A stretch of 64,000 nt of DNA from Desulfococcaceae bacterium HSG9 (GCA_030378005.1 JAUCGF010000076.1:32952-96951); one strand, 5' to 3'; numbered from the stretch's first letter, positions 38,033 to 47,357 are shown. Notes: generated by a model from the sequence alone, not told the origin. Numbers and translations are program-made.

Positions 38033-39160
38033 ATGATAGACAGACGTGATTTACTTTCAATTTGGATCATTGCAGCAGTTTTGACAATCGCGGCAGATGT
38101 TGCAGTCTCAATGGCAGAGGAAACGGATTCAGCAAAAAAGGCTGTTTTGCTATTCAGTTATGAAGCGAGCTTCTGGGGTGTGCATGATGAAAACAAAGGT
38201 GTTGTAAAAGGACTGGCAACAACGGGATATGCAGAAGATCGCAATATTGAGATCATCCGTTTGTATATGAACACAAAATCTGTGAACAAGACCGTTGAAC
38301 AGATGGAAACGGCCGCTATTCAGTTGGTGTCTGAAATAAAAAAAACAGACCCGGATGTATTGTTCATTATGGATGATGATGCCTTGCGACATGCAGGTGC
38401 CAAACTTCTGGACACGGATTTGCCTATCGTTTTCGGAGGTGTCAATTTTTTGGTGACTGAATCAGACTACGGCTGGGTCAATGCTTCTCGCCGCGTCCCA
38501 TTGGCTGATTCTCTGGAGAAGCCGGGCCATAATATAACAGGCGTACAGGAAAAACCGGCTCTGTCCGCCGGTTTTAAACTGTTACATCAAATCCTTCCTT
38601 GTACCAAAAATGCGCTATTCATATCGGACAACAGTATAGTTGGCACCCAATTATTGCAAGTAGCCGGATGGAGAACTGAACTGCAAAACGCGCCGTTTCA
38701 TATTGTTGATGAGATTTACACTAACAGCTTTGAAAAGCTGAAAAAAACAATCCTTGAATATCAGGACAAGGTTGACAGTATTATTCTGTTTATACCATGG
38801 TCATTGGAATATAAGGATGGTAAGCATGTTCCGCAAAAGGAAGTGGTGAGTTGGATGCTCCGGCATAACAAGCGTCCTGGCATCGCCTACTTGGACATGC
38901 TGGCAGAGGAAGGCTACCTTTGCGGCGTAGTGGTTGACATGGTTCAGCAAGGATTTCACGCCGGGGTAATGGGCGGCCGAATCCTGAACGGAGAGAAAGC
39001 CGGCAATATTCCCATTACAGACCCGGTGGCTAATCGGATAACAATCAACCTGGCGCGAGCGCATCAGTTGGGTATCGAAATACCATTTGAAGTGTTGAAA
39101 AGTGCTGATGTGGTGTATAAAAAAATGACCGCCTATCCTGAATATAAAATCGGAAACTGA
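38033..39160 (+). CDS. ABC-type sugar/tryptophan-like substrate-binding protein
   Basis: This 375-residue exported protein has an N-terminal signal (LLSIWIIAAVLTIAADVAVS, then MAEE). Its two-lobe fold resembles the ABC_sub_bind family (GVVKGLATTGYAEDRNIEII, PDVLFIMDDDALRHAGAKLL, DLPIVFGGVNF). No permease or ATPase gene follows. The next gene, 4 bases on, is a membrane sensor kinase with a Cache domain, so a sensory binding-protein role is likely. The ligand is unknown. Confidence 0.82.
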   Translation: MIDRRDLLSIWIIAAVLTIAADVAVSMAEETDSAKKAVLLFSYEASFWGVHDENKGVVKGLATTGYAEDRNIEIIRLYMNTKSVNKTVEQMETAAIQLVSEIKKTDPDVLFIMDDDALRHAGAKLLDTDLPIVFGGVNFLVTESDYGWVNASRRVPLADSLEKPGHNITGVQEKPALSAGFKLLHQILPCTKNALFISDNSIVGTQLLQVAGWRTELQNAPFHIVDEIYTNSFEKLKKTILEYQDKVDSIILFIPWSLEYKDGKHVPQKEVVSWMLRHNKRPGIAYLDMLAEEGYLCGVVVDMVQQGFHAGVMGGRILNGEKAGNIPITDPVANRITINLARAHQLGIEIPFEVLKSADVVYKKMTAYPEYKIGN

Positions 39161-39164
39161 AACC

Positions 39165-41486
39165 ATGAAGATTTACCCTAAAATTCTGATCAGTATATTG
39201 CCTCTTATTGTGCTGAGTATTCTTGTAAGTGTGGGAGCGATTTATTATCTGGCATATAATGCTCTCAACAACCTGTCTGAAAAATGGTTGAGCACCAAAC
39301 TCGCCGATGCAATCCGAACAGTCTGTGAGAATGAAGCTGTGCTTCGTAAGTATGGCTTGGAAAACGTGACTGCCAATGTGTCTAAAGCCAAAATCCATAC
39401 TTATGAAAGCTTAAAAAAAATCAAAATTGGAAAAGGCGGTTATGTCTGGGTTGTGTCTGACAAAGGTATAATCGTTGCCCATCCGGATTCATCTATAACA
39501 GGTATGGATATCAGCCATCATGAATTGTTCAAAAAGATGCTTTCAGATTCAAAGGGTCAATGCAGTTATACCTGGAAAGAGGAAAACCGCATCGCTGTTT
39601 ATGAAAAATTTCTGCCCTGGCAATGGTATATCCTGGCCAGCGCTCCCCGATCCGAAGTCTATGGGGAAGTCCACCAAATAAAATATTATGTCACCGTCAT
39701 CGGTTTTTTCAGTGTATTCGTCACCGCTTTGGTGCTGATGTTTCTAACTCGTATTTTGACAGCACCGTTGCATGTTCTGGTAGAAGAAACCAAACGAATC
39801 GGAGCGGGTGACTTGAATGTGTCAGTTAAAGTGGCTTGGAAAGATGAGTTTGGCACACTGGCAATAGCCTTCAACTCTATGGCCAAAAAGCTCAAGACTA
39901 CAATGAATGGTCTTGAACAGCGTTTTGCGGAGTTGAGAACTGCGAAAAAGGCTCTCCAGAAAAATGAGGAACGACTGAGGGCCATTTTTGAAGCCAATCC
40001 CGATCCTGTTGTGGTTTACAACCAACACGGACACGCTCAATATATAAATCCTGCTTTCACACAGCTATTTGGATGGACTTTAGACGAAATAGCAAACCAA
40101 AAAGTTCCATTTGTTCCTAATGATCAATTGAAAGCCACTGATAAAAGTATAAAAAAACTTATTGAAACCGGCGAACCGGTCAGTTTAGATAGCAAGCGAT
40201 TAACCAAAGATGGCAAGCTGATTGATGTCCTCATAAAAGCGGCAAGTATCAAAACATTAAAGGGAAATCCCGAAAAAATGGTGGTCAATTTAACAGATAT
40301 GACAGAAAATAAGAGATTGGAACGTCAACTGCAACGCGCTCAAAAAATGGAGGCCATCGGCACTTTGGCAGGTGGTGTGGCCCATGACCTGAACAATATT
40401 TTAAGCGCTCAGGTGAGTTATCCGGGTTTGATATTGATGAAATTGCCTAAAGACAGCTCGTTAAGAAACCCCCTTTTGACGATTCAAAAATCCGGGCAAA
40501 AAGCGGCCGCTATTGTTGAGGATTTGCTGACACTGGCGAGAAGAGGTGTTGCAGTCGCAGATGTTGTAAACATGAATCTGATTATAGATAGCTATTTACA
40601 ATCTCCAGAGTTCGACAGGTTAAAAGCATTTCATCCTTACATCAAAATTGAATGTGATCTTGAGACCCACTTATTTAATATTGCCGGTTCTTCAGTTCAC
40701 CTGTCAAAAACTGTGATGAATTTGGTTTCTAACGCAGCAGAAGCAATGCCAACCGGTGGAACCGTTTTGATATCAACTCAAAATAAATATATTGATCTGC
40801 CTGTCAAGGGTTATGATAATATAAAAGAAGGCGATTATGTTATTTTTACAGTCAGAGATACCGGTATAGGTATCGCCCCGGAGGATTTAGAAAAAATATT
40901 TGAGCCTTTCTATACGAAAAAAGTAATGGGAAGAAGCGGAACAGGATTGGGTATGGCTGTGGTATGGGGAACCGTAAAGGACCACAAAGGCTATATCAAT
41001 GTTCAAAGCACTGAAAGGCGAGGAACAACATTTACGCTTTATTTCCCGGCAACCAGAAAGGCAATGAACGGAAAAGCAAAAATCGCGCCGGTGAAAGAAT
41101 ATATGGGAGAGGGAAATTCGATATTAGTGGTCGATGATGTGCAAGATCAGCGCGAAATCGTATCTCTGATGTTAGAAAATTTGGGTTATTCGGTAACATC
41201 GGTTTCAAGCGGTGAAAAAGCGGTTGATTACATGAAGAACAATTCTGCTGATTTATTGGTTTTGGATATGATCATGGAACCCGGCATTGACGGGCTGGAG
41301 ACATATAAACGTATTATAGCAATACATCCGGGCCAAAAAGCCATAATATCAAGTGGTTTTTCTGAAACAGAGCGAGTTAAAGAAGCTCAAAGACTTGGGG
41401 CCGGAGAATACATAAAGAAGCCGTATGTGATAGAAAAACTCGGACTTACAGTTAAAAAAGAATTAAAAAAAACAGGTAAAGTGTAA
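39165..41486 (+). CDS. Cache-HAMP-PAS hybrid histidine kinase
   Basis: This 773-residue sensor has a first membrane helix (ILISILPLIVLSILVSVG), a single-Cache-like periplasmic domain (KIKIGKGGYVWVVSDKGIIV), a second helix near residues 170-195, HAMP, and PAS (RLRAIFEANPDPVVVYNQHG). HisKA follows with the phospho-His in GTLAGGVAHDLNNILSAQVS, then HATPase (VRDTGIGIAPEDLEKIFEPF, GTGLGMAVVWGTVKDHKG) and a C-terminal receiver (SILVVDDVQDQREIVSLMLE, LLVLDMIMEPGIDGLETYK). It follows the binding-protein gene by 4 bases and probably senses its ligand complex. No DNA-binding regulator is adjacent. Confidence 0.92.
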   Translation: MKIYPKILISILPLIVLSILVSVGAIYYLAYNALNNLSEKWLSTKLADAIRTVCENEAVLRKYGLENVTANVSKAKIHTYESLKKIKIGKGGYVWVVSDKGIIVAHPDSSITGMDISHHELFKKMLSDSKGQCSYTWKEENRIAVYEKFLPWQWYILASAPRSEVYGEVHQIKYYVTVIGFFSVFVTALVLMFLTRILTAPLHVLVEETKRIGAGDLNVSVKVAWKDEFGTLAIAFNSMAKKLKTTMNGLEQRFAELRTAKKALQKNEERLRAIFEANPDPVVVYNQHGHAQYINPAFTQLFGWTLDEIANQKVPFVPNDQLKATDKSIKKLIETGEPVSLDSKRLTKDGKLIDVLIKAASIKTLKGNPEKMVVNLTDMTENKRLERQLQRAQKMEAIGTLAGGVAHDLNNILSAQVSYPGLILMKLPKDSSLRNPLLTIQKSGQKAAAIVEDLLTLARRGVAVADVVNMNLIIDSYLQSPEFDRLKAFHPYIKIECDLETHLFNIAGSSVHLSKTVMNLVSNAAEAMPTGGTVLISTQNKYIDLPVKGYDNIKEGDYVIFTVRDTGIGIAPEDLEKIFEPFYTKKVMGRSGTGLGMAVVWGTVKDHKGYINVQSTERRGTTFTLYFPATRKAMNGKAKIAPVKEYMGEGNSILVVDDVQDQREIVSLMLENLGYSVTSVSSGEKAVDYMKNNSADLLVLDMIMEPGIDGLETYKRIIAIHPGQKAIISSGFSETERVKEAQRLGAGEYIKKPYVIEKLGLTVKKELKKTGKV

Positions 41487-41519
41487 AATCAAATAATAAT
41501 AATTAAGAAGGAGGATACC

Positions 41520-42173
41520 ATGGATAAACCGATTGATAACTATTGGGAGTTGCGCTTAAACGATCTGAAAAAGGCATTGGAAGCAAATAATTTTGATGTT
41601 TTTGTGGCGGATAGCGCTGTTCAGGCAAAGGAAATTGTGCTTGACAAAATATTGAGTCAACTGACGGTCAAAAGTGTTTCATGGGGCGGATCGATGACGT
41701 TTATCGGCTCCGGGCTTTACGATGCGATGAAAACCGACCCGGATTTGGAAGTCATTGATACGCTTGATCAAAAGATCACTTTTGAAGAGTCTTATGAAAG
41801 ACGCCGGCAAGCGTTGCTTGCAGACCTTTTTTTCGCCGGAACCAACGCGATTACCGCTGAAGGACAACTTGTCAATTTGGATATGCTTGGGAATCGCACC
41901 GGCGCAATCGCTTTCGGGCCTAAAAATGTGATTATCCTGGCAGGTCGCAATAAGATTGTCGCTGACTTGGAAGAAGCCATGGAGCGTATTAAAAACTATG
42001 TTGCCCCTGCCAATGCGATGCGTCTTGATATGCCAACGCCATGTGCCAAAACATCACACTGCATTGAGTGTAAAAGCCCCAAACGCATCTGCAACACCTG
42101 GACGATTACGGAAAAATCTTTTCCCAAAGGAAGGATCAAAGTTGTATTGATTAATGCTGATTTGGGATTATAG
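41520..42173 (+). CDS. LUD-domain protein (LutC/YkgG-like)
   Basis: This 217-residue protein matches the LUD (lactate utilisation) fold: VKSVSWGGSMTFIGSGLYDA, DLFFAGTNAITAEGQLVNLD and GNRTGAIAFGPKNVIILAGR. A C-terminal cysteine motif (HCIECKSPKRICNTW) may bind a metal or cluster. LutC partners with LutA/LutB in lactate oxidation, but neither is nearby, so this is a stand-alone member with unclear role. A strong AAGGAGG site precedes the ATG. It lies 33 bases after the hybrid kinase gene. Confidence 0.88.
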   Translation: MDKPIDNYWELRLNDLKKALEANNFDVFVADSAVQAKEIVLDKILSQLTVKSVSWGGSMTFIGSGLYDAMKTDPDLEVIDTLDQKITFEESYERRRQALLADLFFAGTNAITAEGQLVNLDMLGNRTGAIAFGPKNVIILAGRNKIVADLEEAMERIKNYVAPANAMRLDMPTPCAKTSHCIECKSPKRICNTWTITEKSFPKGRIKVVLINADLGL

Positions 42174-42238
42174 ATTTTTATAAAACCTGGGAGAGTTGCG
42201 TGATCATAATTGCTGAAAAGCAGTTTACACTTTTTAAT

Positions 42239-42267
42239 CGTAGAACGATTTTAAAAATCGTTCTACG
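42239..42267. terminator. 14-bp inverted repeat, possible bidirectional terminator
   Basis: The arms CGTAGAACGATTTT and AAAATCGTTCTACG lie between the convergent LUD gene (plus) and NTF2-like gene (minus). A-rich and T-rich flanks on both sides fit a bidirectional intrinsic terminator. Confidence 0.55.
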
Positions 42268-42311
42268 AAAATAGTACGAACCGGCAAATGAAGGATGTCT
42301 GAGAGTTCAGG

Positions 42312-42677
42312 TTATTCCGGCATTTGTGAGGAATGATGTTCAATAATCTGCCAACGCTCGCCATTCCAGCGATATACGAAAGTAAACCTGGCTTGTACGG
42401 AAGTTCCATCCTTGAATGAAAACGTATAGACGCCGGAGTTGATTGCAATCTGACCAAACGTGCGCAAGTTTGACTCATCAATCGTTCCTATCGGCCCTTT
42501 TTGCATAAAATTTACGAAGTAGTCCTTGATTTCCTCGTGATTGTGGCGAACCCGATTGGATACTGTCGGAAGCAAGATGGCGTTACTTGCATAAAGGGCC
42601 GCCACTTGGTCAGGGTTTCCTGTTTGAAGTGCGCTATTCCACTTATCAAATAGCGCTGTCAATTCATTTTTGTTCAT
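42312..42677 (-). CDS. SgcJ/EcaC-like NTF2-fold protein
   Basis: This 121-residue protein of the NTF2-like superfamily starts at the ATG at 42677 (MNKNELTALFDKWNSALQTG), preceded by AAGGAG. Motifs PDQVAALYASNAILLPTVSN, GVYTFSFKDGTSVQARFTFV and WQIIEHHSSQMPE match the SgcJ/EcaC and DUF4440-type group. Its function is unknown. It follows holA on the same strand by 23 bases and may be co-transcribed. Confidence 0.85.
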   Translation of the reverse strand: MNKNELTALFDKWNSALQTGNPDQVAALYASNAILLPTVSNRVRHNHEEIKDYFVNFMQKGPIGTIDESNLRTFGQIAINSGVYTFSFKDGTSVQARFTFVYRWNGERWQIIEHHSSQMPE

Positions 42678-42700
42678 AGTTAAACTCCTTATTTTACATA

Positions 42701-44200
42701 TCAATAAGATTGATCTGATTTTGTCCGGCATATAGAAAAGAGCAGTTGCTCCAGAATGCGTTTATCACTATGGCCGGACGACTTCAACTGCAAATCAGCC
42801 TTGCTTAAAGCATCCATCGTATCAATCAGTTCATCTTTAGTGAAATTTTCCGCTTTGATAAACGATTGATACACAGGATAGGGGCTTTTAGGGTTTGGGG
42901 CAATTTGAAAATCAGAGCCTGTCTTTTTTGTTTTGCGTTTGGTTTTTTTCTTTTTCTTGGTTTTGGCTGCGGCCTTAGGCGCTTTTTGCGGTTCAGGTGT
43001 CAGGCTGACTTCCCATTGCTTTAGCTGTGCGGCGATTTCTTTATCATACGCCTGTACTGACGGCATCACCTGATTCTTAAACATATCAAAGGTTGCGTTG
43101 CCTTTCCAGCTTTGATTATATGAACTTTCGGTGAATCCTTTGACCAACAGCAATTTTCTGATTTGGTTGACGATGGCGGTCAGCATTTGCAGCGGATGTA
43201 AACCTTCCTCTGCAAGCGACTTGATCAAGAAAAGCGATTCGGCCAGATTGCGGCGGGCAACAGCATCGGTTAAGGCAAAAATCGGGTCGCTTTTGGTTCG
43301 CTTGGCAACAGCCTGTACATCTTTGGCGGTAATACGTTTGCGATTGCCAATAAAATGAATTAATTTATCTAAATGGCCTGTAAAAGTGCGCAGATCGAAG
43401 CCGGTCATGTCATAGAGGGCTTTGAATGCGGGCATGTCAATATTTTTACCGGATTGACTCAGCCGTGCCTGCATTCTTTCTCTGATAATGACCTCCTGTT
43501 CTTTGCGGTCAGCCCAGCTAATACCTTTGGGCGCTGAACAATCGATGATCATGCCTCGTTTTTTAATCGCTTTAAAAAGGCTGCGCCGTTTATCCACGAC
43601 ATCCGCTGTGATAATCAGGTAGTTTTGCGAAGGGAACCCTTTTTCAATTGCACGTTGCAGACTATCAGCCCGGTTTTCAATTTTAGGAATCACAACTTCA
43701 TTATCACGACAATAATCAAGAATTGCATCGACCCAGGCATCATTTTTTAAAACGTCCACATCAGTCTTCAGCGTTTTATTGCGGTTTTGTTTTTGAACAT
43801 CATCAAAAGAAAGTTTGAAATTTCCCAGCAAGGATGTAAAATATCGGGATGCTTTTTTTAAATTATCGTTATCAAAGGCTTCTTTGGCTTTAACTAAAAA
43901 AGTTTCCTGATTCTGCGTTGAAAAAAATATTTTGGAATCATTGATCACAAGAATTTTGTCGCCGGATAGCAGCGAATAAGTGTTAATCCGTTCAACCACC
44001 AAAGGGATATTTTCATTATCACCGTCAACAGTTTCGTAATTCATCCGGTTTTGAGTGTCTGGCAGCATTTTATCCAACAATACTTCCAGAGCCTTTTGAC
44101 GTAAAAATTCTTCTCCGAAAAGCAGATGCACAGATTCAAAGTGTTTGCGTTGCGGATCATTGATATATTGTGATAGCGTTTTAAAAGTGATAGAAGGCAT
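42701..44200 (-). CDS. holA: DNA polymerase III delta subunit (extended)
   Basis: This 499-residue protein has the HolA/delta architecture. The N-terminal region VHLLFGEEFLRQKALEVLLD is followed by an ATPase-like fold and the C-terminal helical domain (MTGFDLRTFTGHLDKLIHFI, SDPIFALTDAVARRNLAESL). Typical delta subunits are about 330-350 aa. The extra length comes from an insertion around residues 110-170 (LKKASRYFTSLLGNFKLSFD) and a Lys-rich stretch near residue 420 (KTKKKKKTKRKTKKTG). Delta opens the sliding clamp in the clamp loader. The minus-strand gene is followed closely by the NTF2-like gene. Confidence 0.85.
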   Translation of the reverse strand: MPSITFKTLSQYINDPQRKHFESVHLLFGEEFLRQKALEVLLDKMLPDTQNRMNYETVDGDNENIPLVVERINTYSLLSGDKILVINDSKIFFSTQNQETFLVKAKEAFDNDNLKKASRYFTSLLGNFKLSFDDVQKQNRNKTLKTDVDVLKNDAWVDAILDYCRDNEVVIPKIENRADSLQRAIEKGFPSQNYLIITADVVDKRRSLFKAIKKRGMIIDCSAPKGISWADRKEQEVIIRERMQARLSQSGKNIDMPAFKALYDMTGFDLRTFTGHLDKLIHFIGNRKRITAKDVQAVAKRTKSDPIFALTDAVARRNLAESLFLIKSLAEEGLHPLQMLTAIVNQIRKLLLVKGFTESSYNQSWKGNATFDMFKNQVMPSVQAYDKEIAAQLKQWEVSLTPEPQKAPKAAAKTKKKKKTKRKTKKTGSDFQIAPNPKSPYPVYQSFIKAENFTKDELIDTMDALSKADLQLKSSGHSDKRILEQLLFSICRTKSDQSY

Positions 44201-44209
44201 GATTTGGAG

Positions 44210-44412
44210 TTTTAAGTTTTAAGTTTTAAGTTAATTCATAAGGATTGGAGAAGTTATTTCGTCTTCATTCCTAACTCGTCAGTCATAAGTTCTTGTAAGT
44301 TATTGAAATCATTGAAAGTGAAAAAATAGCACAAATTTTGTGAGTTTCGATGAATTCAGGGAGTTACGAAATCACTTGACACTTCAAACTTCAAACTTGT
44401 AACTGACGAGTT
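44210..44412. repeat. TTTTAAG triplet repeat and flanking inverted repeat
   Basis: Three copies of TTTTAAG lie at 44210-44230. An inverted repeat follows, AACTCGTCAGT at 44273-44283 and ACTGACGAGTT at 44402-44412, bounding about 120 bp of AT-rich sequence with CTTCAAACTTCAAACTTG words. Related words occur near 48250. It fills the holA-lgt gap and holds no gene. Confidence 0.5.
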
Positions 44413-44425
44413 CATAACATGCGGA

Positions 44426-45193
44426 TTAATTCGATTCAGTGCTCTTTTTTGAAAATATAAGCATGATTAATGCGATTATCGCCAAAAATAATCCGATGGT
44501 TTGGGATAGGGATAACAAATCGAAAACAGTTGCCCCTCTGAAATCGTCGCGTAATTGTTCGATCAATGAACGCATGATTCCATAGAGAAGGATATAAATC
44601 CAGAAAACTTGGCCGTCAAAAGTCTTACGACGACGCCAAAACCAAAGAATACTGAAAATTATAAGATTGCTCATAGATGAATAGAGTTGGGTGGGGTGCA
44701 GGAGAACACCTGTCGGTGCCAGACTCTCAGGATGGCTGAATGTCACCGCCCAGGGCAGATCGCATTGTTTGCCATAGCAACATCCGGCAAAAAAGCATCC
44801 CATCCGACCGAAAAAATGCCCTAACGCCAGAGACGGTACTAATAAATCACACGTCAGCCATATTGGCAGGGAATATTTTTTCATACAAATCAACGCCGTT
44901 GCCAGCGCGGCAATAAATCCGCCAAAAAAAACCAAGCCGCCTTTCCAAATTTTAAAAATTTCAAGCGGATTCTCTAAAAAGGCTTCAGGCGCTGTAAAAA
45001 CATAAAATAAGCGTGAACCGACAATAGCGGCAATCAGAATATAAAAGGCCAAATCCGTTATTTTTTCAGGATCCAAGCTGACTCTGAGCGCCTCACGCCG
45101 GGCCAGAAACATCGCCGCCAAAAATCCGATAGCAATAAAAAGGCCGTACGTGTGAATGGAAAACATGCCAAGATTGATTAAAGTAGGATACAT
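44426..45193 (-). CDS. lgt: prolipoprotein diacylglyceryl transferase
   Basis: This 255-residue membrane enzyme has about seven hydrophobic helices. Family motifs are FSIHTYGLFIAIGFLAAMFL, the Lgt signature region LALGHFFGRMGCFFAGCCYG with the conserved Arg/Gly/Cys pattern, and HPTQLYSSMSNLIIFSILWF. It attaches diacylglycerol to the lipobox cysteine, serving lipoproteins such as those at 1195-2337, 46106-46504 and 53971-54168. It is transcribed on its own, divergent from the nucleotidyltransferase gene across a heptamer repeat array. Confidence 0.95.
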   Translation of the reverse strand: MYPTLINLGMFSIHTYGLFIAIGFLAAMFLARREALRVSLDPEKITDLAFYILIAAIVGSRLFYVFTAPEAFLENPLEIFKIWKGGLVFFGGFIAALATALICMKKYSLPIWLTCDLLVPSLALGHFFGRMGCFFAGCCYGKQCDLPWAVTFSHPESLAPTGVLLHPTQLYSSMSNLIIFSILWFWRRRKTFDGQVFWIYILLYGIMRSLIEQLRDDFRGATVFDLLSLSQTIGLFLAIIALIMLIFSKKSTESN

Positions 45194-45270
45194 CTGTTAT
45201 CTTTCTTTGTTTGTTTAGTGAAACTTGAAACATGATACTCGGCAAGCTGAAGCTCGCACTCCGATTTCAC

Positions 45271-45333
45271 GATTCACGATTCACGATTCACGATTCACGA
45301 TTCACGATTCACGATTCACGATTCACGTTTCAC
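45271..45333. repeat. heptanucleotide tandem array (GATTCAC)8
   Basis: Eight perfect copies of GATTCAC at 45271-45326 are followed by one variant, GTTTCAC, and preceded by GATTTCAC. It lies in the divergent promoter region between lgt (minus) and the nucleotidyltransferase (plus). Copy number could vary by slippage and alter promoter spacing. A GCAAGCTGAAGCTCGCACTCC palindromic word adjoins it at 45242-45263. Confidence 0.85.
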
Positions 45334-45375
45334 GTTATATAGCAAAAATTACGAAGATAGGAAATTAAAATTTTT

Positions 45376-46005
45376 ATGAATATCGCTTTATCGTATCAAC
45401 CGACAGCCGGCGTCATTCTGGCGGCGGGGCGCTCAACACGATTCGGAACACCTAAACAGCCCAAACAGCTTTTAAAATTAAATAATACGCCTATGGTCGA
45501 ATTAGTTCTGGACAATGCGCTGAAATCCCGTTTGCAACGTATTGTTTTGGTGTTGGGATGTCAATATCAAAGCATATTAAAGCATCTTGGAAAAAAGGCG
45601 CATCACCCACGCCTGCAAATCGTGGTGAATCATTCTTTCAAGGAAGGACTTAGCAGTTCTTTACACTGCGGTTTGAATGCCGTTCAACGTAAATCCGAGG
45701 CCGTGATGTTTTTATTGGCGGATCAACCATTGGCCGACGCCGGGTTGATCAATCTGCTTTTAGAAAACTTCGAGGCATCTGATAAGGGGATATGTGTTCC
45801 GGTTTATAAGGAAAAACGCGGCAATCCGACAATTTTCAGCCGACATTATTATGACAGGTTGATGATGATTAAAGGTGATCGGGGCGGGCGGCGTCTGATT
45901 AAGGCGCATACCAAAGATGTATTGGAAGTTCAGGTCTGCGCCCCTGCCTGTTTTGAGGATATTGACACATTGAGCGATGTAGCCAAAATACAGCGTCTCA
46001 TTTGA
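45376..46005 (+). CDS. MobA-like nucleotidyltransferase (MocA/molybdenum cofactor type)
   Basis: This 209-residue protein has the NTP-transferase signature TAGVILAAGRSTRFGTPKQP and later LADQPLADAGLINLLLENF and VPVYKEKRGNPTIFSRHYYD. It resembles MocA-type CTP:molybdopterin cytidylyltransferases, which adapt the molybdenum cofactor, but related enzymes act on other substrates. No molybdoenzyme genes are adjacent. The AOR 33 kb away uses a different pterin cofactor form. Confidence 0.75.
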   Translation: MNIALSYQPTAGVILAAGRSTRFGTPKQPKQLLKLNNTPMVELVLDNALKSRLQRIVLVLGCQYQSILKHLGKKAHHPRLQIVVNHSFKEGLSSSLHCGLNAVQRKSEAVMFLLADQPLADAGLINLLLENFEASDKGICVPVYKEKRGNPTIFSRHYYDRLMMIKGDRGGRRLIKAHTKDVLEVQVCAPACFEDIDTLSDVAKIQRLI

Positions 46006-46105
46006 AAAACGTTTGAATCAGAATTTTCAGAATTAAAGATAGAGCAATTTGCAATCAAATGTGAACAGCTTTTGGGCTGATCTGTCTGAAGGGTGTCTAT
46101 TTTGT

Positions 46106-46504
46106 TCAGTCCTTATCATTAATATCACCGGTGTCATCAATCCAAAATTCTTCATGCTCATCGTCATCCAGATAAAAACTTGCAGATGTATCTGTCGGCT
46201 CCTCCTGATTGTCTTCGTGTATGGTGATATAATAATCTCCCTCTCTCATATCTTCAAATTGATCGCAGGTATCTCCTCCGACTTTATACCATTTATCGAG
46301 AGAGAATTCATCTGCAACGCTGTCGTCTGTGCTGTGATGAAGTTTCACACGATAGTCATTGGCATCCCAGTTACAGACTTTTATAATAGGATCGTCGTTA
46401 AAAGCATCAAGGTCGGAGTTACTGCATCCGTTTAAGACAAGCAGTATCAAACCGAAAATAATTACCCAAACATTGAATGAATACTTACTACTGACTTTTA
46501 CCAT
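46106..46504 (-). CDS. small acidic lipoprotein, function unknown
   Basis: This 132-residue protein starts at the ATG at 46504, preceded by AGGAGG; an upstream in-frame start at 46540 lies beyond this site. The signal sequence ends in lipobox LNGC (VWVIIFGLILLVLNGCSNSD). The mature protein is acidic and ends in a DDDEHEEFWIDDTGDINDKD tail. I do not recognise the family. It is alone on the minus strand between the nucleotidyltransferase and tatC. Confidence 0.75.
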   Translation of the reverse strand: MVKVSSKYSFNVWVIIFGLILLVLNGCSNSDLDAFNDDPIIKVCNWDANDYRVKLHHSTDDSVADEFSLDKWYKVGGDTCDQFEDMREGDYYITIHEDNQEEPTDTSASFYLDDDEHEEFWIDDTGDINDKD

Positions 46505-46610
46505 TTTAACCTCCTGACGAATATTCAACCCAAAAAGCACAAGGAACGGGGATAAAATAATTTCCCCATTCCCAACCCAATTTTACAAAAGTAACGCTAC
46601 ATTGTCAAAT

Positions 46611-47357
46611 TTAACTCTCATCCTCTTCTTCTTCCGGCTTTTTACGTCCGAAAATTCTGGCACCGATAATGCTGATTTCATATAAAACCATCAACGGCAG
46701 TGCCATCATTATCTGAGTGACGACATCGGGCGGCGTCAACATCGCAGCTCCGATAAAAAACAGAAGCAGCGCATATTTTCTGTTTTTTTTCAAAAAATCA
46801 ACGGAAACAATCCCCAAGCGGGCTAAAAATGTGATAACAATCGGCAGCTCGAATACAATCCCAAAAGCTAACAGCAATTTAGATGCAAGCCCCAAATATT
46901 CTTTGATAGATAAACGGGCATGAATCGTTTCATTTGAAAACCCCAAGAAAAATTTAAAACCCAGGGGGAAAACGATAAAATAACCAAACAAAGAGCCGCC
47001 GATAAGAAAAAGGGAAGATAAAATAATAATCGGTATAAGCGTGCGCCGTTCTTTATTGTACAATCCGGGTGCGACAAACATCCAGAATTGATATACAATA
47101 ATGGGTGAGGATAGAATCAAGCCGCTAAGAAAAGCCACTTTCAGATAAGTGAAAAACGCTTCGGGAAGCCCGGTAAAAATCAGTTCTTCACCCGATTTCA
47201 TCACCGACAACAAAGGCATCAGAAGAATTTTGAAAAGCTCTTCTTTGAAACCGTAGGACAGCACAAACCCGACACCCACAGCGATAAAACAGGTGATCAG
47301 ACGGCTTCGCAGTTCTTCCAAGTGCGCCGTAAAAGGGAGTTTATCATCTTCCTGCAT
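46611..47357 (-). CDS. tatC: Sec-independent protein translocase TatC
   Basis: This 248-residue inner-membrane protein has six hydrophobic helices and the TatC motifs LPFTAHLEELRSRLITCFIA, SPIIVYQFWMFVAPGLYNKE and AFGIVFELPIVITFLARLG. It forms the receptor for twin-arginine signal peptides together with TatB. The gene starts 3 bases after the tatA/B-type gene stop, an operon typical of the Tat system. The C-terminus is charged (GRKKPEEEEDES). Confidence 0.96.
   Translation of the reverse strand: MQEDDKLPFTAHLEELRSRLITCFIAVGVGFVLSYGFKEELFKILLMPLLSVMKSGEELIFTGLPEAFFTYLKVAFLSGLILSSPIIVYQFWMFVAPGLYNKERRTLIPIIILSSLFLIGGSLFGYFIVFPLGFKFFLGFSNETIHARLSIKEYLGLASKLLLAFGIVFELPIVITFLARLGIVSVDFLKKNRKYALLLFFIGAAMLTPPDVVTQIMMALPLMVLYEISIIGARIFGRKKPEEEEDES

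Noticed and set aside
45271..45333. CRISPR array
   Set aside because: The units are 7 bp and contiguous with no spacers; it is a simple tandem repeat.
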